This document shows positions 1-8,398 of a DNA stretch of 64,000 nt, piece by piece. This DNA is from Chroococcidiopsis sp. TS-821 (GTDB lineage Bacteria; Cyanobacteriota; Cyanobacteriia; Cyanobacteriales; Chroococcidiopsidaceae): assembly GCF_002939305.1 (NCBI RefSeq), contig NZ_MVDI01000003.1, positions 434,001 through 498,000 of the forward strand, read 5' to 3'. The number at the start of each line of letters is the position of its first letter. Position 1 is the stretch's first letter. The notes beneath the pieces are model-generated. The model was given only the letters and a program-made list of their open reading frames with translations, did no database searches and was not told the DNA's origin. The position numbers and the translations under genes are program-made.

Positions 1-1
1 T

Positions 2-643
2 CTAAGTTATCTCGTTTCTGGTTCAGGTGGTGCTGGAGTTACCGTGATGCGCACTACGTTTCTAGGATTGCAGAAACCTTTTGAAGCTTGGATTGATGGT
101 AAATGGCAACAAGTAAACCCGTATAGCGATCGCGAAACGGTTGAATTTCCCAAACCCTACGGGCGATCGCACGTTTACTGGTTTAATATGCCGGAAACTT
201 TTACTCTACCCGAAGCGTTCCCCAGCGTTAAAACCGTTATTACGAAATTTGGTTCGCGTCCTGATTTTTATAATCATCTCACGTGGATTGCAGCGCACTG
301 GTTTCCCAAGCCTTTAATGCAACAGCCAAGTGCGATCGAGTTTTTGGCGCATGTCAGCCACACGATGACCGACGTCACAAATCGTTTTAGTGGTATTGGT
401 GTGGCGATTCGTTCGGAAGTAAGCGGCGATAAACAGGGAACGCAAGCACGTTACTGTTCTACGTTAGTGCATGAGAATACTGCGATCGCTGCTGGTTGCG
501 GTACGGGTAGCATTGCGCAATTCTTACTTGAAGGAAAACTTAAAAAACCTGGAGTCTGGACGGTCGAACAAGCCGTATCGACAGATTTGTTTCATCAAGC
601 GATCGCCAGCCGAGGTATGAAGCTGCATCAAGAATGGCTATAA
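2..643 (+). CDS. Saccharopine dehydrogenase-like oxidoreductase, C-terminal part (5' end outside window)
   Basis: The reading frame is open from the window edge to a stop at 641-643, so only the C-terminal 213 residues are present. The sequence resembles the C-terminal half of cyanobacterial saccharopine dehydrogenase-family proteins, which carry an N-terminal Rossmann domain (outside the window here) followed by an alpha/beta dimerisation domain. Members are NAD(P)-dependent oxidoreductases; the substrate of the cyanobacterial branch is not known to me. A GTG at 44 followed by ATG at 47 could look like a start, but the frame continues upstream with family-like residues (a Gly-rich stretch VSGSGGAG), so I treat it as a truncated gene. 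No partner gene is visible. Confidence 0.7.
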   Translation, partial: LSYLVSGSGGAGVTVMRTTFLGLQKPFEAWIDGKWQQVNPYSDRETVEFPKPYGRSHVYWFNMPETFTLPEAFPSVKTVITKFGSRPDFYNHLTWIAAHWFPKPLMQQPSAIEFLAHVSHTMTDVTNRFSGIGVAIRSEVSGDKQGTQARYCSTLVHENTAIAAGCGTGSIAQFLLEGKLKKPGVWTVEQAVSTDLFHQAIASRGMKLHQEWL

Positions 644-744
644 CTTTTTTAGCTCCAATCTATCTTTAGAGAGAAGGCAGCAATAAATATATCAAAGTAG
701 GATGCGATTCTTACAAACTAGCCTTTATCTAACGAGGAAATTTT

Positions 745-1089
745 ATGCGTCGGCTTTTGAATTTATGGTTTGCAGTTTGTTTAATAGTTATCTTAATACC
801 CTGTTTCGTTCTTCTGGGTGCTGCTCCTGGTTATGCTGCTACGTATGCAGAACAAAAATTAGTTCCCCCACAGGAAAAATTCCTCACACCTGAAGAAAAA
901 ATTGAACGCGCCTACGAATTGGGTGAAGGCGCTGGAATGCTTGAAGAAGCAAAGCAAGCTTCAGCAAATGCTAATACATTAACAAAGCCAAATAAAAAAG
1001 TAAATGTAAAAACTGTAACAACGCCCAAAGAAGAAGGTTTAGTAGAAAAAGCGAAAGAAATAGTAGAAAAAGTTAAAGGAAACGAATAG
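745..1089 (+). CDS. Small exported protein, hypothetical
   Basis: This is a 114-residue protein with a clear Sec signal peptide: MRRLLN, a hydrophobic core of about 20 residues, then a likely cleavage after GYAA near residue 31. The mature part is rich in Lys and Glu, with helical stretches near 48-68 and 95-112 and no cysteines or known domain. A GAGGAAA ribosome-binding site lies 6 bases before the ATG, which decides the start. It probably acts in the periplasm or thylakoid lumen. I do not recognise the family. It stands alone between two unrelated genes on the same strand. Confidence 0.65.
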   Translation: MRRLLNLWFAVCLIVILIPCFVLLGAAPGYAATYAEQKLVPPQEKFLTPEEKIERAYELGEGAGMLEEAKQASANANTLTKPNKKVNVKTVTTPKEEGLVEKAKEIVEKVKGNE

Positions 1090-1273
1090 AAAAAACTCAA
1101 TTTAATATCGGTATTACAGCCTAAATTAAAATTTGAACAGACAGCCTCCAAATAATCAACTATGATTTTTGCTTTCTTACCTAAGGCTGATTAAATTCCA
1201 ATTGCGAATTGACACGATTGAAATTAAATCAACGTCACCAAAGCGCGATCGCTGTAATCTTGGGTAAATCAAA

Positions 1274-1747
1274 ATGCTTAAACCTTGGATGATTATTGGA
1301 GGGATAACAATATTAATTGCCCTAGCTAGTCTGTTTTTTAGACCACGCGATACACAATGGGCAAAAAACTTAAATCGACCAAAGTGGTTAGTTTTTGAAC
1401 CACTGATTCCTGTTATCTGGACAATAGTTTTTACAGGTGGAGCATTATCCGCTGCAACTGTATGGGAAAATGCCCCAGGAAGTGTCTCAACGTGGTTACT
1501 TATGGGGCTTTACTTGTTGTTGGAAGTTGTTACAGTTGCTTATATCCCTGCCACATTGCGATCGCGAAATCTGAAAATTGGTACGACCTTAGGCGCTACT
1601 GGAGTTGTTTTAGGAATCGTACTCACGCTCATTGTGGGGAATATTTCAGGCTTAGCAGCTTTGCTACTTTTACCGTATCTTCTCTGGAGTCCTGTTGGTA
1701 CTTATACAACGTGGGAAATGATGCAGCTAAATCCAGAAGCTACGTAA
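1274..1747 (+). CDS. tspO: TspO/MBR family membrane protein
   Basis: The 157-residue protein has five predicted membrane helices and the family layout: an RPKWLVFEP segment at about 35-43 after the first helix (the family's Pro-Trp loop) and a final PYLLWSPVGTYTTWEM segment in helix five. TspO proteins bind tetrapyrroles such as protoporphyrin IX and act as stress-linked sensors or regulators; in cyanobacteria they are tied to light and salt stress. Length matches the family (about 155-165). It appears monocistronic and is followed directly by a strong hairpin terminator. Divergent members exist, so the ligand is inferred from the family only. Confidence 0.85.
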   Translation: MLKPWMIIGGITILIALASLFFRPRDTQWAKNLNRPKWLVFEPLIPVIWTIVFTGGALSAATVWENAPGSVSTWLLMGLYLLLEVVTVAYIPATLRSRNLKIGTTLGATGVVLGIVLTLIVGNISGLAALLLLPYLLWSPVGTYTTWEMMQLNPEAT

Positions 1748-1749
1748 TT

Positions 1750-1776
1750 AGGGGTAATTGAACATTACCCCTTTTT
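1750..1776 (+). terminator. Rho-independent terminator after tspO
   Basis: An 8-bp perfect stem (GGGGTAAT at 1751-1758 and ATTACCCC at 1764-1771) with a 5-base loop is followed by five T residues. It sits 3 bases after the tspO stop and 5 bases before the stop of the convergent gene, so it may work in both directions. Confidence 0.85.
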
Positions 1777-1781
1777 CTAAA

Positions 1782-2228
1782 TTAGTATCTAGTAGTCGTT
1801 CCCGTTCCCGTACCTGTGTTTACCGTATTAGGGTCGCGATACGCTGGTTCAGAAGGTTTGCGGAAGAAGTTTGCTAAGCCAAGTAAACCAATTAATCCTA
1901 ACAAACCCCAAGAACCGCCACCGCCTCCCCTATCTGTTTGGGTTTCAGTAGTAGTAGTTCCAGTTGTTCCACCAAAGGTAGGCTCTCCAGGAATTGTACC
2001 GCCTGTTGTTGTATCGCCATCTGGCGTCGTTGTTGTTCCTGGGGCTGTACCACCAGGGGTAGTTCCTGGCGCGGTAGTCGTACCAGTTGTACCGCCAGGA
2101 GTCGTAGTTTCTACTGTACCAGTGCCAGTACCTGCTGTTTGTGCGATCGCAGGAACCGTTAAAGGCAAAGTAGCTAGACTAAAAGTCACACTTGCCAAAA
2201 TAAGCTTATCTAAATGAAAACGTCTCAT
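1782..2228 (-). CDS. WGxxGxxG family exported protein, Thr/Gly-rich
   Basis: The protein has 148 residues with a signal peptide (about 1-30, ending AIAQ), then a low-complexity Thr/Gly/Pro linker (about 31-100), a five-Gly run and a WGLLGLIGLLGLANFF segment at about 107-122. That is the WGxxGxxG motif followed by a hydrophobic stretch and RKP, typical of cyanobacterial proteins annotated as WGxxGxxG family. The end acts like a short C-terminal membrane or sorting anchor. Function is unknown; the Thr-rich linker suggests an extended surface or periplasmic segment. The low-complexity DNA produces long open frames on the other strand that I regard as spurious. Confidence 0.75.
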   Translation of the reverse strand: MRRFHLDKLILASVTFSLATLPLTVPAIAQTAGTGTGTVETTTPGGTTGTTTAPGTTPGGTAPGTTTTPDGDTTTGGTIPGEPTFGGTTGTTTTETQTDRGGGGGSWGLLGLIGLLGLANFFRKPSEPAYRDPNTVNTGTGTGTTTRY

Positions 2229-2707
2229 TAGCGATTGTGCCTCTTGATTCCAAATTTATAGTTTATTGTTCAACGGTGACTTCTTAAGTCAGAATCATTA
2301 ATCATTGTGCTGACTTGAGATGTTTATTATGCATTTCTAAGCCTAGAAATGAATTCTCTTAAATGCTTTTTGAGAGGGCAAAGAAATAACTTTATTCTGC
2401 TTTGGTAGACGTCTATGCAATCGCTATTCCAATTTTCATGCACCCTCCTTGTTTATTCATCGCTTGTTGTTTTGACGGATATTGCTCCTATAAAATTTAG
2501 CCTTTTCCATTTCATGTAACTTCTACCAGAGGAATCAGCTAGTGTTAAGCTAAATAGTATTCATCAATACAACAATTGTTAAATTTAATGCTGCTGAATC
2601 CCTGTTTTTGCTAACAGCAAAGACAAACATGCAATGCAACAACGCCTTCATCTAGCTTCTTCCGAGTTCAGGAGAAAGATTTAGAAAGAGGATGAGAATT
2701 TACCACA
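2229..2707. other. Intergenic stretch, 479 bp, no convincing gene
   Basis: The stretch is AT-rich and lies between the start of the WGxxGxxG gene and the end of the antiporter gene, so it must hold the promoter of the former. The only unusual item is an 8-codon minus-strand ORF at 2413-2439 preceded by a good Shine-Dalgarno (AAGGAGG). Nothing else is supported. Confidence 0.5.
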
Positions 2708-3964
2708 TTAGACAGATGCATTGATTTTGCGCTGACGGTTGTTTTTGTATCGGTTGTATGCATTCATCAAAGGTGTCGTACTGATTCCATGCAAGATTAC
2801 AGATATCACAATTGTGATGTAAGTAATCCAAGCAATTTGTTCGCCTAATTGACCTTCTAACCCATGACCAAAGGCATAGGTAAGATAGTAAATAGAACCA
2901 ACACCACGCACGCCAAACCAGCCGAATAACCAACGCGTGATTGGACGATAATCGCCACCAATTGTACTTAACCAGGTTCCGAGAGGACGAATGATAAATA
3001 ATAGAGAACCTCCGATGATTAAAGCGGCGATCGCGTGTTCTTGAATCGCGGGTAATCGTAGCATTGACCCTAAGATTAAAATTGTTCCGACTTCAAGGAG
3101 TTTTTCGATGCGTTCAGTAAATTCTTTTTGAGAGAAAGGTTTTTCAGGGTCTTCATAACGTCGTTGTGCGACGACTCCAGCAACAAAAACAGCTAAAAAC
3201 CCATAGCCATTGACAACTTCGGTTAAAGAGTAGGTAAGCAGAATAATACTCAGCGCCACAAAGTCTTCCATCAAGTCATCGACTTTTGTATGCTTTTGAA
3301 TATTCTGGTCAATTGTCACCACAATCCAGGGAACTACGATTCCCACAACCATACCGACTGCCACTGCCCAAAGTAAATCTACTGCAACCCATTGCCTAAA
3401 CCACTCTTGCCAGTCATTACCGTCTTCAAACCAATGAATTCCAAAATAGACGAAGGGAAAGGCTAAAGCATCATTTAAACCACCTTCGGAAGTTAAACCA
3501 AAGCGTAACTCATCGCGGTCCTCGGTATGCGTTAGTTGGACTTCTGAGGCTAATACAGGGTCAGTTGGTGCTAAGATGGCTCCCAGTAAAATTGCAGGTC
3601 CCCACTCCATACGCAAAAACCAATGCGCAACTGCGGCGATCGCAAAAATGGACAATGGCATCAAAAAGCCGATTAAGCGAATCGTCGAACGCCACGCACT
3701 TGCATTTAAAGGGCGATTCATCTTCAAGCCACAACTGAACAGCGAAACAATGACAACGAATTCGGTGAGGCGTTCCAAAAACTGTGCATCAGGACGTACT
3801 TGGACGATATTCAACCCATAAGGACCAAGAACAATACCTACCACCAAGTAAATTAAGGCGAAAGAAATTGGTAAACGGGAAATCCATCCTGAACCTAGAG
3901 TGACACACAATAAAAGCAGACCTATCACGAGTAGGTCGAGGATGTAAATATCTACCATTGCCAC
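2708..3964 (-). CDS. Cation:proton antiporter, CPA1/NhaP type
   Basis: The 418-residue integral membrane protein has about 12 hydrophobic helices. Diagnostic CPA1 motifs are present: APTDPVLAS near 130-138, which contains the conserved TDP, and the EGGLNDALAFP segment near 160-170, which contains the ND pair taking part in ion exchange. It should exchange Na+ or K+ for H+ across the plasma or thylakoid membrane and so manage pH and salt. There is no long cytoplasmic C-terminal regulatory domain, which fits short bacterial NhaP-like forms. It stands alone, 109 bp from the permease gene upstream in coordinates. Exact ion preference cannot be read from sequence. Confidence 0.85.
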   Translation of the reverse strand: MAMVDIYILDLLVIGLLLLCVTLGSGWISRLPISFALIYLVVGIVLGPYGLNIVQVRPDAQFLERLTEFVVIVSLFSCGLKMNRPLNASAWRSTIRLIGFLMPLSIFAIAAVAHWFLRMEWGPAILLGAILAPTDPVLASEVQLTHTEDRDELRFGLTSEGGLNDALAFPFVYFGIHWFEDGNDWQEWFRQWVAVDLLWAVAVGMVVGIVVPWIVVTIDQNIQKHTKVDDLMEDFVALSIILLTYSLTEVVNGYGFLAVFVAGVVAQRRYEDPEKPFSQKEFTERIEKLLEVGTILILGSMLRLPAIQEHAIAALIIGGSLLFIIRPLGTWLSTIGGDYRPITRWLFGWFGVRGVGSIYYLTYAFGHGLEGQLGEQIAWITYITIVISVILHGISTTPLMNAYNRYKNNRQRKINASV

Positions 3965-4073
3965 GAACGAATGTGATTGAGGGATGTTAAAAAAGTCTAA
4001 TGCGATCGCACTGGGTGCTCAATCAGCTTGTAGTGGTATTTATGAATGGGTGAATGGTAATAGGTCAGTGTAA

Positions 4074-5024
4074 CTATACTTTCTGTACAAACCGACGTCC
4101 CAATAACCCTTGAGGTCTGACTAACAGCATAATGAATAAGATGCCAAAAGCAACCGCATCCTTATATGCTGAGTAATCGGCGGGGACGAACGCTTCCACC
4201 AAACCAATCATTAAACCGCCTAATACCGCGCCAGGAATACTCCCTAATCCTCCCAGAACAATTACTGCTAAACCTTTTAAACCGAAAGCAATCCCAAAAT
4301 AGGGTCCTGCAATACTCACACTCGAAGCAACCAAAGTTCCGGCTAAACCCGCGAGAAAACTGCTGATAAAAAATGTCAAAACAATATAGCGATCGGTATT
4401 AATTCCCAGCAAACTTGCAGTCGTTGGATCTTCAGCAACAGCTTGCATAGCTTTACCGTACTTAGTGCGATTGATAAACAACGTTAAAATTGTCAAAATC
4501 ACGACAGATACCGTGAAGATCACAACTTGTACGCTGCGAATCGGTACGGGTTGTTCTGCTGTACCAAAGTTAATCGCAGCAGGAAGATTACCGTATGTAC
4601 CCGCTGGGAAAGTATAACTTTCCGCACCGACTAAATATTGAATGACATTGACAATGACTACCGCGACACCCAAACTCGAAACAACCGTTAAGAGTGGATC
4701 GGAACCACGACGACGTAACGGGCGAAAAGCAATACGTTCAACTGCGACGCCGACTAAACCAGCAAGGGTACTTCCCAAAATTAAAGCGACAGCAAACGGT
4801 AGCTGAAACGGTAAGACAGCATTAGCAAGCAAACCATTAAACCCAAACGCACCACCCATCAGTGCATATGTAAAATAAGCACCTAAGGTAAAAATTGCTC
4901 CATGGGCAAAATTAATAATACCTAAAATCGAAAATATCAGAGTATATCCTAAAGCGAAAATAGCGTACGCGCTGCCAATTGATAAACCATTAAGAACTTG
5001 TTGTAAAAATAGCGTTATGCCCAT
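4074..5024 (-). CDS. Branched-chain/neutral amino acid ABC transporter permease, LivH type (NatD-like)
   Basis: The 316-residue protein has about eight membrane helices and the LivH signature: NGLSIGSAYAIFALGYTL at the N-terminus, INFAHGAIFTLGAYF near 38-52, and a GLKGLAVIVLGGLGSIPGA cytoplasmic loop near 245-263 that contacts the ATPase. In cyanobacteria this is the NatD subunit of the N-I neutral amino acid transporter, or a paralogue. A matching substrate-binding protein lies upstream at 5804-7030 on the same strand, but a gene on the opposite strand separates the two, so they are not a simple operon. The second permease (LivM) and the two ATPases are not in the window. The urea permease UrtB is a related alternative. 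Confidence 0.85.
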   Translation of the reverse strand: MGITLFLQQVLNGLSIGSAYAIFALGYTLIFSILGIINFAHGAIFTLGAYFTYALMGGAFGFNGLLANAVLPFQLPFAVALILGSTLAGLVGVAVERIAFRPLRRRGSDPLLTVVSSLGVAVVIVNVIQYLVGAESYTFPAGTYGNLPAAINFGTAEQPVPIRSVQVVIFTVSVVILTILTLFINRTKYGKAMQAVAEDPTTASLLGINTDRYIVLTFFISSFLAGLAGTLVASSVSIAGPYFGIAFGLKGLAVIVLGGLGSIPGAVLGGLMIGLVEAFVPADYSAYKDAVAFGILFIMLLVRPQGLLGRRFVQKV

Positions 5025-5093
5025 TGTATTTATAATTTTCAGTCACACTTCATATAATCACTCTTCACTCTAGTCTTCAGTAATTAACTAGAT

Positions 5094-5795
5094 TTGATAT
5101 TAAGATATACTGCTTTTTGCACTTTACATCCTAAAATAAGTAGGCAACCTGTTCGTGACCCTCAGTTGCTAAGAATTTTCAAAGCCCGAACCCGAATAGT
5201 AGTATCCATAGGAGTTGCTGGATTAGCCTATCTCCTACTACCGTCTTGGTTACGTCCAGCCGCACGCGTTATCATTGCTTGGAACTTGGGAACAATTTCC
5301 TTTTTAAGTTTGGCTTGGTTATTGATTGTCAATGCTACTTCCCAGAAGATGCACTTTCATACGCAACATCAAGACGAGGGAAATTGGACAATTCTTAGCT
5401 TGATAGTCAGTACGGCTTGCGCTAGTCTTCTAGCAATTTTCTTCATGCTGAAAGATGACCAAGGGTTACCTATGGTGATTTTGATACTCCACGTCATGCT
5501 TGCGGGTTTAACTGTTATTTGCTCTTGGTTACTGATGCATGTGATTTTTGCCCTCCATTATGCACACTATTACTACCGCTCGAACGGAGGCTTAGACTTT
5601 CCCAGTGAAAATCTACCGGATTACTGGGATTTTTTATACTTCTCTTTTGGGATTGGTATGACGTGCCAAGTCTCTGACGTTCAAATAACATCACGTATCA
5701 TGAGACGTCTTACTCTAGTACATAGCATTATCACCTTTTTTTTTAATACGGTAATTTTGGCGCTTAGCATCAATATTATTGCTGGATTAATCTAG
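5094..5795 (+). CDS. DUF1345 family membrane protein
   Basis: The protein is about 233 residues with five to six hydrophobic helices. The conserved DUF1345 core is visible near 180-205 (FLYFSFGIGMTCQVSDVQ) followed by a helix with TLVHSIITFFFN. The family is uncharacterised; its short pore-like region resembles small ion-channel folds, but no transported ion is established. The start used here is TTG at 5094 without a clear ribosome-binding site, so the true start may differ. The gene runs opposite to, and between, the LivH permease and the amino-acid binding protein, and its 3' end is 8 bp from the convergent end of the latter. Confidence 0.75.
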   Translation: MILRYTAFCTLHPKISRQPVRDPQLLRIFKARTRIVVSIGVAGLAYLLLPSWLRPAARVIIAWNLGTISFLSLAWLLIVNATSQKMHFHTQHQDEGNWTILSLIVSTACASLLAIFFMLKDDQGLPMVILILHVMLAGLTVICSWLLMHVIFALHYAHYYYRSNGGLDFPSENLPDYWDFLYFSFGIGMTCQVSDVQITSRIMRRLTLVHSIITFFFNTVILALSINIIAGLI

Positions 5796-5803
5796 TTATA
5801 AGA

Positions 5804-7030
5804 TTATTTTAGAAACGCAAATTGACCGCTATTGCCATTATTATTCATCTTAATTTGAGCTACATAAAATTCTTTTTGCACGACCTCGCCTTCAGGAGTA
5901 AAAGAAATTTCACCTAATGGAGTTTGATAGTTTCCTGCTAATATTTGCTTATTCAGTTCGTTGCGTAGTTGCGGTAATGGTAAAGTATTAATATCAGTTT
6001 TGCTATCTAAAGCTCTGAGGGCTTCTACATAAACTTGTACGGCGGTAAAAGCTTGGGCGCTAAACTGAGGTGGTTCTTTTTTGTATTGACTCATATAAGC
6101 GTTGCGAAAAGCTGCATTCATTTCCCCAGGATGTTCGGGACTGTAAGCTTGAGCAATCAATACGCCATCGCAAAATTCTTTACAGACTGTAAATACATTT
6201 GATGTATTTAAACCATTACCGCCAACAATTGTGCCTTGATACCCAAGTTCGCGTAACTGCCGCACTAAGTTACCACCATCAGCTGCTAATCCAGAAATAA
6301 TTACTAAATCGGGTTTTAAGTTTAATGCATTCGTTGCTTGCGTTTGAAAATCTGTATCGGTTGTTTGAAACTTTTGGACTGTGACTAATTCGAGTCCTTG
6401 GTCTTTAACAGTTTGTTGAAAAATTTCAGTTTCTGACTTGCTAAAAGCATCGTTTTGTGCGTAGAAAACAGCTACTCGTCTAATATTAGGATTACTCTTT
6501 AATGCAGCTTGTACGGAATTTGGCGCAACAACCGATACTGGTGCAGAAACGCGCGCGATGTAATCGCCAATTTGCGGAATACCTTTAGCAGTATTTGATG
6601 GTCCAAGCACGGGAACTTTGGCTCTTTCGGCAATAGGATCGGCACTAAACGCTTGTTGTGATAAGGTAGGACCAACAATGCCAACAACGCGATCGTTGTT
6701 AATTAAAGTTTGAAAAGCATTAATTGTACCAGCTTCATCGCCACCTGTATCTTGAAATACGAGTTTAATTGGCGTACCGTCGATCCCGCCTTGTTCGTTA
6801 AAATACTTTTCAGCAATTTTAGCGCCAGCAACTTGTTCTTGACCTAGTAGGGCGACATTGCTTGTTTGCGCTAATGCAACACCGATAGGAACTGGATTAG
6901 AAGATGAAGTTGCTGTTGTATTAGTTGCAGTATTAGTTGTATTTGTACCTGTATTAGCTCCACCACACGCAGACAGTAGTAAAGCTAAAGTTGCAAATAA
7001 GGCAGAAGAGCGTGCAGTAAAGTTGTGCAT
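5804..7030 (-). CDS. ABC transporter substrate-binding lipoprotein, Leu/Ile/Val-binding family (NatB-like)
   Basis: The 408-residue precursor has a lipoprotein signal peptide: hydrophobic core then LLLSACGG with the lipidated Cys at residue 22, followed by a Thr/Asn-rich linker. The body is a type I periplasmic binding fold: GVALAQTSNVALLGQEQ at the start of the domain, a LVFQDTGGDEAGT strand and VVGIVGPTLS further on. It would deliver amino acids to a LivH/LivM permease; the permease at 4074-5024 is the obvious candidate partner. Similarity to NatB of the cyanobacterial N-I system supports neutral amino acids, but ligand choice is inference. Upstream is a 429-bp spacer that should hold its promoter. 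Confidence 0.85.
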   Translation of the reverse strand: MHNFTARSSALFATLALLLSACGGANTGTNTTNTATNTTATSSSNPVPIGVALAQTSNVALLGQEQVAGAKIAEKYFNEQGGIDGTPIKLVFQDTGGDEAGTINAFQTLINNDRVVGIVGPTLSQQAFSADPIAERAKVPVLGPSNTAKGIPQIGDYIARVSAPVSVVAPNSVQAALKSNPNIRRVAVFYAQNDAFSKSETEIFQQTVKDQGLELVTVQKFQTTDTDFQTQATNALNLKPDLVIISGLAADGGNLVRQLRELGYQGTIVGGNGLNTSNVFTVCKEFCDGVLIAQAYSPEHPGEMNAAFRNAYMSQYKKEPPQFSAQAFTAVQVYVEALRALDSKTDINTLPLPQLRNELNKQILAGNYQTPLGEISFTPEGEVVQKEFYVAQIKMNNNGNSGQFAFLK

Positions 7031-7459
7031 AGTCTGGAGAAAACTATCTATGGGACGATCTTCATTTGACCACGCATAAGCGATCGCGCCAAGTATTTGT
7101 AAGTGATTGTTTCGTTACTATTTGTTGCTGCTGTCGTCTCCAGTTTTAAAAAAGTTTACGCCATCAGATCAGTATTAAGATTGCAGTTACGCTGTCTGCC
7201 TAACTTCTGCTATATCAAGATAAATCCGCTGCACTTTCGAACTTTCTAGTAAAACTTGATAAAGCTTTGAGACATCAGGTTCTCAGCTGCGCTTCGGGTC
7301 AAAATTACAGTATGTCAATCTTGAGTCGAAGGATTTTGGTTAAGAAATAAGAAGAGTTTGGCAAATAGTCGATGATAGAGTAACTGCTCTTTTTGAAATT
7401 GAATTTCTACAAAATACACTGTTTGGGTAGGAGCATTCTCTCGCGGAAAGAACACGCCA
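7031..7459. other. Intergenic stretch, 429 bp, no gene seen
   Basis: The stretch lies between the start of the binding-protein gene and the 3' end of the MOSC gene. I find no ORF with a good start, no convincing hairpin terminator and no NtcA-type GTA-N8-TAC box. It presumably contains the promoter of the binding-protein gene. Confidence 0.4.
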
Positions 7460-8254
7460 TCAATTATTTTGGTGGGAATAAACTTCAACTGTATCGCCTA
7501 AGTGAATACTTTTATCTTGTTGCGTTTTAGGAATTCTTGTATTTACACTCAAGCGAAAGTAGTGATTAAAACGCGATGCTGCTACCCAGGAGGGTAATGT
7601 TTCTTGGCGCTTGGCGATGAATGTTTTTTGAAAATGAGGATACGGTGTTGCTGTCAGCGAATCGCGTGTAGGGACAACACAGCGCTGACAAGGATTGATA
7701 CCTTGAAATTCTACATTTCCTACTCGAAAAGAAACAGCATCACCTGTTGTGCTAAATAGTCGATCTTCCCAAAATGCGGGAACGCCATCGATTTCGATAT
7801 TGGCACGGATGCGACGGCGCATTTCATCGAGACTTATATTAGGGAACCAAGAAGCAACTTCTATTAGCGTTGCGGTGCTAATTACAGTGGGTCCTGGCGA
7901 ATCAGTGTCGTCGGGAAAGCCTGTATGCAAGTTTTGTTTTAATTGGACAGAAAAACCAAAAAAACTACTCAACCAAGCTTCTAGCGCTTGTCTTTGGTCA
8001 TCAAGATGAAAAATTTGTTGGGCTGGATCGCCTTGTATTTGCAGTGTAACAGTCCGACGAGATAGAGAGAAGTGCGATCGCAACAAGTGAACTTGCGCGT
8101 TGCGCTTACCATTAACAAATCTACCTTGAGCATCAATAATGGCAAACTCGCGATCGTGCTGCAATGCACCACTTGCTAAAACCGTTGCACTAGAAACGGC
8201 AACACCATCGAGTGATTTAATTGGATAAATCAATATACGGGCAAGATGAGGCAT
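7460..8254 (-). CDS. MOSC domain protein with N-terminal MOSC beta-barrel
   Basis: The 264-residue protein begins with the MOSC_N signature LARILIYPIKSLDGV (about 3-17), and its C-terminal half carries the MOSC core, including NPCQRCVVPTRD near 197-208 with the conserved Cys residues that handle sulfur or molybdopterin. Relatives include YcbX and the C-terminal domain of molybdenum cofactor sulfurase; members act in reductase systems that use Moco. It is compact, with no fused ferredoxin domain as in YcbX, so it would need a separate electron donor. A molybdopterin oxidoreductase occurs elsewhere in this window (22316-24589) but is not linked. No operon partner. Confidence 0.8.
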   Translation of the reverse strand: MPHLARILIYPIKSLDGVAVSSATVLASGALQHDREFAIIDAQGRFVNGKRNAQVHLLRSHFSLSRRTVTLQIQGDPAQQIFHLDDQRQALEAWLSSFFGFSVQLKQNLHTGFPDDTDSPGPTVISTATLIEVASWFPNISLDEMRRRIRANIEIDGVPAFWEDRLFSTTGDAVSFRVGNVEFQGINPCQRCVVPTRDSLTATPYPHFQKTFIAKRQETLPSWVAASRFNHYFRLSVNTRIPKTQQDKSIHLGDTVEVYSHQNN

Positions 8255-8398
8255 ATTAGCTTCCTCTACCTTGGGGTGCTGAAATCGTCTTTGGCGAGGC
8301 TCATCCCTTTTTCACTTGACTAGCTACGTCGCTATATAAAGCAGCAACAACTCTTATAATACGCACATTCCAAGAAGCGATCGCCGCGATCTTTGGCG

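Noticed and set aside
1816-2217. 133-codon plus-strand frame opposite the Thr/Gly-rich protein
   Set aside because: It is a Pro/Val-rich mirror of the Thr/Gly codons of the minus-strand gene, which has a signal peptide and family motif; no ribosome site.
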